DNA of 39,265 bases. It comes from Clostridia bacterium. GTDB lineage: Bacteria > Bacillota > Clostridia > Christensenellales > Borkfalkiaceae. The stretch covers positions 1 to 39,265 of the forward strand of contig CAAGAU010000002.1 in the NCBI GenBank assembly GCA_900767885.1, read 5' to 3'. Made by a program: the position numbers and the translations under genes. Below the pieces are notes generated by a model, which was not told the DNA's origin, searched no databases, and saw only the letters and a list, made by a program, of their open reading frames with translations. Positions 15,956-24,285 of the stretch are shown here, piece after piece; within the stretch, counting starts at the first letter, position 1, and each line of letters starts with the position of its first letter.

Positions 15956-16479
15956 AACCGTTCCTCCTCGTACGCCGATTTTAATTTATCCGCGGCGCGT
16001 TTATACTTTGAAGTAACCGTGCCTACGGGGCAATTCAAAAATTTTGCTATTTCCTTATGCTTGTACCCGGCAACCGCATGCAAAACAACTATTCTTTGCT
16101 CGTCCTCGTCGAGTACTTTTTTCATTATATCCATAAGCGTGCCGCCGACGTGCGGTTCGGCAACTACGGCGGACCCGTTTTTAGCCGCTTCCGCCTGTAA
16201 CTTTTCGCGGTTGGTTTTTGCCCGCAACTCGTTAAGCGCGACGTTTTTGGCTATTTGCAATATCCAGGCAAGGCCGTTACCCGAAGAATATTGCGCCGCG
16301 TTTTGTTTGACCTTTAAAAAAGTCGTCTGCATAGCGTCTTCGCAATCTTCTTTGTTATTAAAGTATGAAAACAGAAAGGCGTACACTCCGCGCTTGGTTT
16401 CTTCGTATAGCCGTCCGAGCGCGCAGTTGTCCCCGCGCGCGATTTTTTTCAGAGCGTCGTCTATTTCTCGCTTGTTCAT
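15952..16479 (-). CDS. ECF-type RNA polymerase sigma factor
   Basis: 175 residues, typical of ECF sigma factors, which carry only regions 2 and 4. Region 2 covers about 18-90, including LYEETKRGVYAFLFSYFNNKEDCEDAMQ-type helices and the WILQIAKNVALNELR segment. The linker is 91-112. Region 4 (about 115-170) has the helix-turn-helix GYKHKEIAKFLNCPVGTVTS. It has a housekeeping promoter at 16543-16571 and a second promoter-like block touching the start codon. A GAGGTG site lies at 16494-16499. The stop overlaps the anti-sigma start by four bases. It is read on the same strand as the purine operon but separated from it by a terminator. Confidence 0.92.
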   Translation of the reverse strand: MNKREIDDALKKIARGDNCALGRLYEETKRGVYAFLFSYFNNKEDCEDAMQTTFLKVKQNAAQYSSGNGLAWILQIAKNVALNELRAKTNREKLQAEAAKNGSAVVAEPHVGGTLMDIMKKVLDEDEQRIVVLHAVAGYKHKEIAKFLNCPVGTVTSKYKRAADKLKSAYEEERL

Positions 16480-16518
16480 TTTCGACTATTAAACACCTCG
16501 ATAACCGTTTTTATTGCA
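16478..16518 (-). promoter_or_regulatory. Candidate autoregulatory ECF-sigma promoter block
   Basis: On the minus strand this block begins TGCAATAAAA and ends GTTTAATAGTCGAAAAT, its last two bases being the first two of the sigma ATG. It matches 14515-14555 at 31 of 41 positions. If GTTTAA is the -10, the autoregulated message would start at or very near the start codon. Confidence 0.5.
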
Positions 16519-16542
16519 TTTAAAGGCAATTTATTTTAAAAA

Positions 16543-16571
16543 AGTATAACACAGTCGCCGTTAATTGTCAA
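16543..16571 (-). promoter_or_regulatory. Sigma-A promoter of the ECF sigma gene
   Basis: On the minus strand, TTGACA (16566-16571), a 17-bp spacer, TATACT (16543-16548). It should give basal expression with a leader of about 55 nt. Confidence 0.85.
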
Positions 16572-16593
16572 CGTCGGGTAAACCCGTACGACT

Positions 16594-16632
16594 AAAAAAA
16601 ACAGTCGACCGCAATCAACGATCGGCTGTTTT
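16594..16632 (-). terminator. Intrinsic terminator of the purine operon
   Basis: On the minus strand, a 13-position stem with one mismatch and one wobble pair is followed by a T8 run. It begins about 60 bases past the purL stop. Confidence 0.8.
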
Positions 16633-16692
16633 CCGATGTAAATTAAAGTAACAATCCTTGCGATTTCGCTATTTTCGTAAACGGCGCAGGGA

Positions 16693-19600
16693 TTATTTAA
16701 AATATTTAACCGCCGCCTCGAACATGTGCATATCGTAATTGCCGGGAACGTTTTTATAAAGTCCGCTGCCGATACGCTCGCTATGTCCCATCTTGCCGAA
16801 TATGCGGCCGTCGGGCGAAGTGATGCCTTCGATGGCGCACATCGAATCGTTGGGGTTAAAATGTATATCGACGGAAGCGTTTCCGTCAAGATCGACGTAT
16901 TGGGTTGCGATCTGCCCGTTTTTGGCGAGCTGATCGACAAGTTCTTTACTTGCAAGGAATCTACCCTCGCCGTGCGAAATCGGAACGTTATAAATGTCGC
17001 CGACATTAGTAAGGCTTAACCACGGTGATTTGTTCGATACGATTCGGGTACGGACGATGCGCGACTGATGGCGAGCAATCGTGTTGAACGTAAGCGTAGG
17101 ACAATTTTCGTCGGTGTCGATTATTTTGCCGTAAGGTACCAATCCGAGTTTGATAAGAGCCTGGAAGCCGTTACAGATTCCGCACATAAGACCGTCCCTT
17201 TCTTCGAGCAGTCGGGTAACGCCCTCTTTAATCTCGGCGTTGCGGAAAAACGCGGTGATAAACTTACCGCTGCCGTCCGGCTCGTCGCCGCCCGAAAATC
17301 CGCCGGGAATAAATATCATCTGGGCGGTTTTAAGTTCTTTTGCAAAACGTTCCACGCTGCGGCTTATACCGTCGGCGGTAAGATTGTTTATAACGATTAT
17401 TTCGGGTTCCGCGCCTGCGTCGCGAACAGCCTTTGCGCTGTCGTATTCGCAGTTCGTACCCGGAAACGCCGGAATAAGCACCTTCGGGCGCGCGACCTTT
17501 ACGGCAGGCGCAACGCGCTCTTTTGCGATATACGAAAAATTCTCCGTAGGCTCTCCGCAGTTTTTAACGTTGCACGAGTAAACGCTTTCGAGTTTATCCT
17601 CGTATATTTCAAGCAACTTTTTAAGCGGAACCGCTTCGCCGCGACGGCGTATCGCCGCGTCTGCGGTTACTTCGCCGAGAAGTTCGCCTTCGACCTCGGC
17701 TTTGCCGTCAAGTTCTATAACGAAAGAGGCGTAATTATATCCGAAAATAGTTTCCGCGCTTACCGAATCGTCATACGTAAAGCCGAGTCCGTTGCCGAAA
17801 GCCATTTTCATTATCGCTTCCGCAACGCCGCCCATACCGGGCGTATATACGGCGCGGGCTTTGCCTGCGCGCATAAGATCGGTTACCGTATTAAAGATTT
17901 TTATAACGGACTCCACAACCGGCAAGCCGTTTTCATCCTTTTCGGGGCGAAGCAAAATCACTTTGTCGCCGGCGGCTTTAAACTCGTCGGATATTATATT
18001 TTCCGTCTTTTCGGTGGTAACGGCAAACGAAACGAGAGTCGGCGGAACGTCAAGGTTTTCAAACGTGCCGCTCATTGAATCCTTACCGCCGATAGAGGCA
18101 ACGCCCAACTGCATCTGCGCTTTAAACGCGCCGAGCAAGGCAGCCAAAGGTTGTCCCCAACGGGAGGAATCTTTACCGGGGTGTTCAAAATATTCCTGGA
18201 AGGTAAGATACACGTCCTCGAATTTCGCGCCGGTGGCGATCAGTTTGGAAATCGACTCGACAACCGCCAGGTACGCGCCGTGATACGGACTTTTTTCGGC
18301 TATAAACGGATTATAACCGAACGCCATGAGCGAACACGTGTCTGTATGTTTTTTCTCGACCGAAATCTTCTGCACCATTGCCTGAACGGGGGTCAGTTGA
18401 TTTTTCCCGCCAAACGGCATAAGCACCGTTCCCGCGCCTATCGTCGAATCGAACCGCTCGCTCAGGCCGCGCTTGGAACATATATTGAGATCTCCCGCAA
18501 GCGACTCCATATTTTCCGTAAATCCGCCGCTTACTTTCTTTTCGAAGTTTTCGGGAGCGGCAGCCTTAACGGTTATATGCTTATCCGCGCCGTTTGAATT
18601 AAGAAACTCACGGCTTATATCTACGATTTTTTTACCGTTCCAGTTCATAACCAATCTCGGCTCGGCTTTTACTACCGCAACCGGGCAGGCCTGCAGGTTT
18701 TCTTCGTCTGCGAGTTTTAAAAACGCGTCTGCGTCTTTCTTTTCGACCACTACCGCCATACGCTCCTGACTTTCCGAAATGGCAAGTTCGGTTCCGTCGA
18801 GTCCCTCGTATTTTTTGGGTACGGCGTTAAGATCGATTTCGAGTCCGTCGGCAAGTTCGCCGATCGCGACCGAAACTCCGCCCGCGCCGAAGTCGTTGCA
18901 ACGCTTGATCATCCGACAAGCCTGCTTATTTCTGAACAACCTTTGAAGTTTACGCTCCTCGGGCGCGTTTCCTTTCTGAACTTCCGCTCCGCAGGTGTCA
19001 AGCGACTGCGCGGTGTGAGATTTTGACGAACCCGTTGCGCCGCCGCAACCGTCGCGCCCGGTAGATCCGCCTATAAGTATTACCACGTCGCCCGGCGCCG
19101 GCACTTCTCTCCTTACGTTTTCGGCAGGCGTTGCGGCGATTACCGCGCCTATCTCCATGCGTTTTGCGGCATAGCCCGGGTGATAAATTTCATCTACGAT
19201 ACCCGTCGCAAGACCTATCTGATTGCCGTACGACGAATAACCTGCGGCTGCAGTCGTAACGATCTTACGTTGAGGCAACTTTCCTTTTATCGTTTCTTCT
19301 ATCGGTTTAAGCGGATCGGCTGCGCCCGTTACGCGCATTGCGCCGTAAACGTACGAACGCCCCGATAGCGGATCGCGGATTGCTCCGCCTATACAGGTCG
19401 CCGCGCCGCCGAACGGTTCGATTTCGGTCGGGTGATTGTGCGTTTCGTTTTTAAACAGCAACAGCCACGGCTCGCTTACGCCGTCAACGTCGACGTTTAC
19501 TTTAACCGTACAGGCGTTAATCTCCTCGCTTTCGTCGAGTTTGTCGAGTTTACCCTGCTTTTTAAGCGACTTTACCGCAATGGTAGCAAGGTCCATAAGG

Positions 19601-20385
19601 CAAACGGGCTTGGTTCTGCCGAGTTCGCGGCGAACGTTAAGATATTCTTCGTAGGTCTGCTGAAGGAGAGGATCCTCGAATTTAACGTCGTCTATCACGG
19701 TCAGAAACGTCGTATGCCGACAGTGATCCGACCAGTACGTATCTATCATACGGATTTCGGTTATGGTCGGATCGCGGTGTTCCGATTTAAAATAATTCTG
19801 ACAAAACGCTATATCGTCCGTATCCATTGCAAGGGCGTACTCCTTTACAAACCGTTCGAGTCCGTCCCTGTCAAGCGCGGTGAAACCGTCAAGCGTTTTT
19901 ACCGTGGAGGGTTTTTCGTAACTTATACTAAGAGTTGCGGGCTTTTCGAGCGACGCCTCGTGCGCTTCGACGGGATTTATCACGTACTTTTTTATGCACG
20001 CGATTTCATCGTCCGTAAGATTTCCGTAAAGCATATATACCTTCGCTGTACGGATAAGCGGGCGCGCCTGTTTGGAAATTATCTGAATACACTGCGCCGC
20101 GCTGTCGGCACGCTGGTCGAATTGTCCCGGCAGATACTCAACGGCAAAACAAACGTCCGCGTCGCAATCGGGCGAATCGCTTACAATGTCGAGTTGAGGC
20201 TCCGAAAACACCGTTTTTTTGGCATACTCGAAAAGTTCGGGCGTAATGTTTTCCGCGTCGTAGCGGTTGATAACCCTTACTTTTTCAAGCGTTTTTATGC
20301 CGAGAAACGCGTTGACTTCGCCGAGCAACGCTTTTGCCTCGTGAGCAAGTTCCGATTTTTTTTCAACAAATACACGATATACCAT
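16693..20385 (-). CDS. purL: Phosphoribosylformylglycinamidine synthase, single chain
   Basis: 1230 residues. It converts FGAR, glutamine and ATP to FGAM, the fourth step to IMP. It is the fused form: an N-terminal PurS-like part (1-140), two AIR-synthetase-like halves with SDHCRHTTF and KNETHNHPTEIEPFGGA, and a C-terminal glutamine amidotransferase. The latter begins VLIPAFPGTNCEYDS, with the nucleophile near C1071 in CGICNGFQ and GHSER near 1200. B. subtilis splits this enzyme into PurS, PurQ and PurL; the fused form occurs in Proteobacteria and many Clostridia. The ATG directly abuts the purD stop. It is the last gene of the operon. Confidence 0.97.
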   Translation of the reverse strand: MVYRVFVEKKSELAHEAKALLGEVNAFLGIKTLEKVRVINRYDAENITPELFEYAKKTVFSEPQLDIVSDSPDCDADVCFAVEYLPGQFDQRADSAAQCIQIISKQARPLIRTAKVYMLYGNLTDDEIACIKKYVINPVEAHEASLEKPATLSISYEKPSTVKTLDGFTALDRDGLERFVKEYALAMDTDDIAFCQNYFKSEHRDPTITEIRMIDTYWSDHCRHTTFLTVIDDVKFEDPLLQQTYEEYLNVRRELGRTKPVCLMDLATIAVKSLKKQGKLDKLDESEEINACTVKVNVDVDGVSEPWLLLFKNETHNHPTEIEPFGGAATCIGGAIRDPLSGRSYVYGAMRVTGAADPLKPIEETIKGKLPQRKIVTTAAAGYSSYGNQIGLATGIVDEIYHPGYAAKRMEIGAVIAATPAENVRREVPAPGDVVILIGGSTGRDGCGGATGSSKSHTAQSLDTCGAEVQKGNAPEERKLQRLFRNKQACRMIKRCNDFGAGGVSVAIGELADGLEIDLNAVPKKYEGLDGTELAISESQERMAVVVEKKDADAFLKLADEENLQACPVAVVKAEPRLVMNWNGKKIVDISREFLNSNGADKHITVKAAAPENFEKKVSGGFTENMESLAGDLNICSKRGLSERFDSTIGAGTVLMPFGGKNQLTPVQAMVQKISVEKKHTDTCSLMAFGYNPFIAEKSPYHGAYLAVVESISKLIATGAKFEDVYLTFQEYFEHPGKDSSRWGQPLAALLGAFKAQMQLGVASIGGKDSMSGTFENLDVPPTLVSFAVTTEKTENIISDEFKAAGDKVILLRPEKDENGLPVVESVIKIFNTVTDLMRAGKARAVYTPGMGGVAEAIMKMAFGNGLGFTYDDSVSAETIFGYNYASFVIELDGKAEVEGELLGEVTADAAIRRRGEAVPLKKLLEIYEDKLESVYSCNVKNCGEPTENFSYIAKERVAPAVKVARPKVLIPAFPGTNCEYDSAKAVRDAGAEPEIIVINNLTADGISRSVERFAKELKTAQMIFIPGGFSGGDEPDGSGKFITAFFRNAEIKEGVTRLLEERDGLMCGICNGFQALIKLGLVPYGKIIDTDENCPTLTFNTIARHQSRIVRTRIVSNKSPWLSLTNVGDIYNVPISHGEGRFLASKELVDQLAKNGQIATQYVDLDGNASVDIHFNPNDSMCAIEGITSPDGRIFGKMGHSERIGSGLYKNVPGNYDMHMFEAAVKYFK

Positions 20386-21657
20386 TTATCTGCTCTCTTT
20401 ATATTTTAAGGCTTTCGCGCCTATATCTTTTCTGTAATATGCGTTTTCAAAAGCGATACGCCCGACCTTTTCGTAGGCGGCGTCAACCGCCTCTTCAAGC
20501 GTGTCGGCCGTTGCGGTAACTCCGAGTACGCGGCCGCCGCTCGTAAGCAACTTGCCTTCCTTTTTCACCGCCCCCGCAACGTAAACGCTTTCCGTTATAT
20601 CGGACGGAATATTTATTTCAAAGCCCTTTTCGTACGCAACGGGATAACCTTTGCTTGCCATAATCACGCACGCCGCGCTTTTATCGGCAAATCGCACCTC
20701 GCAATCGGCCAGAGTGCCGTTTGTTACCGCAAACATTATTTTAAGCAGATCGCTCTCGAGCAAAGGTAAAACCACCTGCGTTTCGGGGTCGCCGAAGCGG
20801 CAGTTATATTCTATAACCTTAGGTCCGTCGGGAGTAATCATAAGTCCGAAGTACAGGCAACCCTTAAAAGTACGCCCTTCGGCGTTCATGGCGTTTATCG
20901 TCGGTATGAATATTTCGTTCATACAGCGGTTTGCGATCTCCTCCGTATAGTACGGATTAGGGGCGATCGTACCCATTCCGCCGGTATTCAAACCCGAATC
21001 CCCGTCAAGCGCACGCTTGTGATCCATAGAAGATACCATAGGGATAACCGTTTTACCGTCGGTAAAAGATAATACCGATACCTCGGGACCGGTTAAAAAT
21101 TCCTCTATCACGACGCTGTCGCCGCTCTTTCCGAACTTTTTGTCGAGCATTATCTCGTTTACCGCCGCCCTTGCCTCGTCCTTCGTCTGCGCTATTATAA
21201 CACCCTTGCCGAGTGCTAACCCGTCCGCTTTTATTACGATAGGCATGCGCGCGCCGTCGACGTACCCGAGCGCAGCTTCGGCAGAAGTGAATACTTCGTA
21301 ACCGGCAGTGGGAATACCGTATTTTTTCATAAGTTTTTTTGAAAAAACCTTACTGCCCTCGATTATAGCTGCGTTTGCGCGCGGACCGAAACAAGGAACG
21401 CCCGCCGCCTCGAGAGCGTCTACGCAGCCGAGTACCAGAGGATCGTCCGGGGCGACGACGGCGTAATCGATTGCGTTTTCTTTTGCGAAACGAACTATGC
21501 TTTCGATATCCGTCGCGCTTATATCGACGCAGACCGCGTCGGCGGAAATTCCGCCGTTTCCGGGAAGGGCGTATATTTTATCGACTCCGTCGCTCTGTTT
21601 AAGTTTTTTAATTATGGCGTGTTCGCGACCGCCTGAACCTACTACCATTATTTTCAT
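20386..21657 (-). CDS. purD: Phosphoribosylamine-glycine ligase (GAR synthetase)
   Basis: 423 residues, full length. This ATP-grasp enzyme joins glycine to phosphoribosylamine, the second step to IMP. The N-terminal MVVGSGGREHAI and LPGNGG segments, YGIPTAGYE, the DGLALGKGV lysine loop, GGMGTIAPNPYY and EYNCRFGDPETQ are all present. It starts 24 bases after the formyltransferase stop and abuts purL. Confidence 0.97.
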   Translation of the reverse strand: MKIMVVGSGGREHAIIKKLKQSDGVDKIYALPGNGGISADAVCVDISATDIESIVRFAKENAIDYAVVAPDDPLVLGCVDALEAAGVPCFGPRANAAIIEGSKVFSKKLMKKYGIPTAGYEVFTSAEAALGYVDGARMPIVIKADGLALGKGVIIAQTKDEARAAVNEIMLDKKFGKSGDSVVIEEFLTGPEVSVLSFTDGKTVIPMVSSMDHKRALDGDSGLNTGGMGTIAPNPYYTEEIANRCMNEIFIPTINAMNAEGRTFKGCLYFGLMITPDGPKVIEYNCRFGDPETQVVLPLLESDLLKIMFAVTNGTLADCEVRFADKSAACVIMASKGYPVAYEKGFEINIPSDITESVYVAGAVKKEGKLLTSGGRVLGVTATADTLEEAVDAAYEKVGRIAFENAYYRKDIGAKALKYKESR

Positions 21658-21681
21658 AAATATCAGCCACCCGTCGTTTAA

Positions 21682-22866
21682 TTAATGATGGAAAAGACGC
21701 ATACCCGTAAAAGCCATGGCGATGCCGTATTTATTGCAGCATTCTATAACCGCGTCGTCTTTGACGGAACCGCCCGGCTGAGCAATATAACTTACGCCGC
21801 TTAAATGCGCGCGTTCGATATTGTCGCTGAACGGGAAAAACGCGTCGGAACCGAGCGCAACGCCGCTTACCGAATCGAGATATTTCCGTATTTCGGCGTC
21901 GGTCAAAGGCTCGGGCCGCTCCGTAAAGTAACGCTGCCATATTCCGTCGGCGCATACGTCTTCTTCGTTTTTATTTATATACCCGTCTATTACGTTATCC
22001 CTGTCGGGACGTCTTATACCGGGCTTGAACGGCAGCGACAATACTTTATCGCTCTGTCTTAAAAGCCAGGTGTCGGCCTTGGTACCGGCAAGTCTGGTAC
22101 AATGTATACGCGACTGCTGACCCGCGCCGACGCCGATAGCCTGTCCTCCGTAAGCGTAACATACGGAGTTCGACTGGGTATATTTGAGCGTTATAAGCGA
22201 AATGATAAGGTCGCGCTTTGCGGATTCGGGCAGATATTTGTTTTCGGTTACCACGTTATCGAGCAACTCGCCGCCGATTTCAAAATTGTTGCGACCCTGC
22301 TCGAACGTTACGCCGAAAACCTGCTTGCGCTCGATGGGATCGGGAACGTAGTCGGGGTCTATTCTGACTATATTATACTTTCCGCCGCGTTTTTGTTTAA
22401 GTATTTCAAGCGCTTCGGGTTCAAAACCCGGGGCGATAATACCGTCGGATACTTCGCGGGCGATCATTGTAGCCGTAGTTACGTCGCAAACGTCGGAAAG
22501 CGCGACCCAGTCCCCGAACGAACACATTCTGTCCGTTCCTCTGGCGCGCGCGTAAGCGCAGGCGATCGGCGACGAGTCGAGATTTTTCACGTCGTCGACA
22601 AAGCATGCCTTTTTAAGCTTTTCGTCGAGTTTTAAGCCTATGGCGGCAGACGTGGGACTTACGTGCTTGAACGACGCCGCGGCAGGCATACCGAGCGCGG
22701 CTTTCAATTCTTTGACAAGTTGCCACGAGTTAAACGCGTCGAGAAAATTTATATATCCCGGTCTGCCGCAAAGTATTTCTATCGGCAGATCCGAACCGTT
22801 CTCCATAAATATGCGTGACGGTTTCTGATTGGGGTTGCAACCGTATTTAAGCTGGAACTCTTTCAT
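21682..22866 (-). CDS. AICAR formyltransferase, stand-alone (PurH C-terminal domain only)
   Basis: 394 residues. It transfers a formyl group from 10-formyl-tetrahydrofolate to AICAR, the ninth step to IMP. It begins FQLKYGCNPNQKP and has SFKHVSP with the catalytic Lys67-His68 pair, then YTQSNSVCYA and GQQSRIHC. The last third carries SDAFFPFSDNIERA and IAQPGGSVKDD. The N-terminal IMP cyclohydrolase domain of bifunctional PurH is absent. That activity comes from the PurO-type gene just upstream (15-bp gap). Confidence 0.93.
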   Translation of the reverse strand: MKEFQLKYGCNPNQKPSRIFMENGSDLPIEILCGRPGYINFLDAFNSWQLVKELKAALGMPAAASFKHVSPTSAAIGLKLDEKLKKACFVDDVKNLDSSPIACAYARARGTDRMCSFGDWVALSDVCDVTTATMIAREVSDGIIAPGFEPEALEILKQKRGGKYNIVRIDPDYVPDPIERKQVFGVTFEQGRNNFEIGGELLDNVVTENKYLPESAKRDLIISLITLKYTQSNSVCYAYGGQAIGVGAGQQSRIHCTRLAGTKADTWLLRQSDKVLSLPFKPGIRRPDRDNVIDGYINKNEEDVCADGIWQRYFTERPEPLTDAEIRKYLDSVSGVALGSDAFFPFSDNIERAHLSGVSYIAQPGGSVKDDAVIECCNKYGIAMAFTGMRLFHH

Positions 22867-22881
22867 ATAAGTACGCTCCTT

Positions 22882-23601
22882 TTACTTATTCTTGTTTATA
22901 AGGCGATTTTCCTCGACGCCCGTAACGAGGTCGGTAAATCTTACGTAAAGAGAAATTTTGTTATCGTCGTCAAGCGATTCCCAAAGCGAACGAGTAAACT
23001 CGTCTATGTCGTTACCCACGGTTATGCGCTCGGGTTCGCCCTGAAAAGTCGGAACGGGATTGCCGTCGCAAACGTAAGTATGCAGAAAATGCCCGACTCC
23101 CGCGACGGCAGGATACGAAAACGTATATCTGCTGCAAGCGGTGCCTTCGGCGTCCGCGCTTTTAAGAATACTCATAAGATAGGTAAAATCGTTATCCGCA
23201 AAAGTCAGCATGCCGCTTATTCTCGGAGTGAAATTCGGTCTGTCCGGCTCGAACTCACGGGTTTCGAGCGCGTCCGCAAAGCCCTTGCCGCTCTTTATAA
23301 AATCGTAAATCGTATCGGTCTGGTCGCCGTTGGTAACGATAAGCTTGTTTTCGTATTTTCTGACGGCGGCATAAATAATTAGGCTCGGATCTTCGACCTT
23401 AGCCGCGTCGAACGGTTCGGTAAAGACCGCGCCGTCGCGCTCGGTAAAAATACGATTGCGACTGTTCGCGCTCCTGCCCATAATAAAGTACGCCGCGCAG
23501 GCTTTTTTGCCGTCGGAAGTTTTACCGATGACAATGCCGCGCCCTACGTAGGAATTGCCTTTTATAAGTTCGGCTATATTACTCGTTTTGTAAACGTTCA
23601 T
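22882..23601 (-). CDS. IMP cyclohydrolase, PurO type
   Basis: 239 residues. It closes the purine ring, FAICAR to IMP, the last step. It belongs to the archaeal PurO-like family rather than to the PurH MGS-like domain: YVGRGIVIG near the start, then AAYFIMGRSANSRNR, VTNGDQTDTI, NFTPRISG and the SYPAVAGVGHFLHTY region. The location between purN and the stand-alone formyltransferase completes the split PurH arrangement. It starts with an ATG, 14 bases after the purN stop. Confidence 0.88.
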   Translation of the reverse strand: MNVYKTSNIAELIKGNSYVGRGIVIGKTSDGKKACAAYFIMGRSANSRNRIFTERDGAVFTEPFDAAKVEDPSLIIYAAVRKYENKLIVTNGDQTDTIYDFIKSGKGFADALETREFEPDRPNFTPRISGMLTFADNDFTYLMSILKSADAEGTACSRYTFSYPAVAGVGHFLHTYVCDGNPVPTFQGEPERITVGNDIDEFTRSLWESLDDDNKISLYVRFTDLVTGVEENRLINKNK

Positions 23602-23615
23602 TTTTGTTGCTCCTG

Positions 23616-24233
23616 TTAAATCTTTAGTCCGGACGCGATTATCCCGGCAGAAACTTTTTCAACCGCCTTCGGCAGTATTTTCCATTCCGCCAGGCGCATT
23701 ACGCGCTTTTGCAGAGTTTGCGGAGTGTCGCCCTCATGCACGTTGACCGCTTTTTGCATTATTATTTCGCCGCCGTCCGGTATTTCGTTCACGAAATGTA
23801 CGGTTGCGCCGGTAATCTTAACGCCTTTTTTAAGCGCGGCTTCGTGTACGTGCAACCCGTAATACCCCTCTCCGCAAAACGACGGTATAAGCGACGGATG
23901 TACGTTGATAATGCGTTTATCAAACCTTTTGGTGAAATCCGCACTCAGTATACTCATAAAACCCGCCAGTACTATAAGGTCGATTTTTTCCGCAATAAGC
24001 ACGCGCACGAGTTCTTCTTCCATGCCCGCCGCTCCGCCGAAATCGGCCTTTGTTACGCAAACGGTTTTTATACCCGCGTTTTCGGCGCGTTTCAGAGCGT
24101 AAGCCGCGCGGTTATTGGATATGACGAGCCTTATAACGCCCGAAGTTATTACCGAACCCTGCGCGTCGATAAGCGCCTGCAGATTAGTGCCGCCGCCGGA
24201 AACCAGCACCGCAATATTGATCTTGTCTTTCAC
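23616..24233 (-). CDS. purN: Phosphoribosylglycinamide formyltransferase
   Basis: 205 residues. It is the folate-dependent GAR transformylase, third step to IMP. SGGGTNLQA (12-20) binds the substrate phosphate. The catalytic triad is N110 and H112 in INVHPSLIPSF and D153 in PDGGEI. The start is GTG, with GGAG upstream. A small 6-bp hairpin occupies the 52-bp gap after purM. Confidence 0.95.
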   Translation of the reverse strand: MKDKINIAVLVSGGGTNLQALIDAQGSVITSGVIRLVISNNRAAYALKRAENAGIKTVCVTKADFGGAAGMEEELVRVLIAEKIDLIVLAGFMSILSADFTKRFDKRIINVHPSLIPSFCGEGYYGLHVHEAALKKGVKITGATVHFVNEIPDGGEIIMQKAVNVHEGDTPQTLQKRVMRLAEWKILPKAVEKVSAGIIASGLKI

Positions 24234-24285
24234 TTAATCTCCTTCAGCCGCGGAAATATGCGGCTATAAATCGCGGTAATGCGGA

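Noticed and set aside
19432..20409. 325-residue plus-strand ORF opposite purL
   Set aside because: Antisense shadow of a conserved enzyme; rich in Arg, Phe and Tyr, with no motif.
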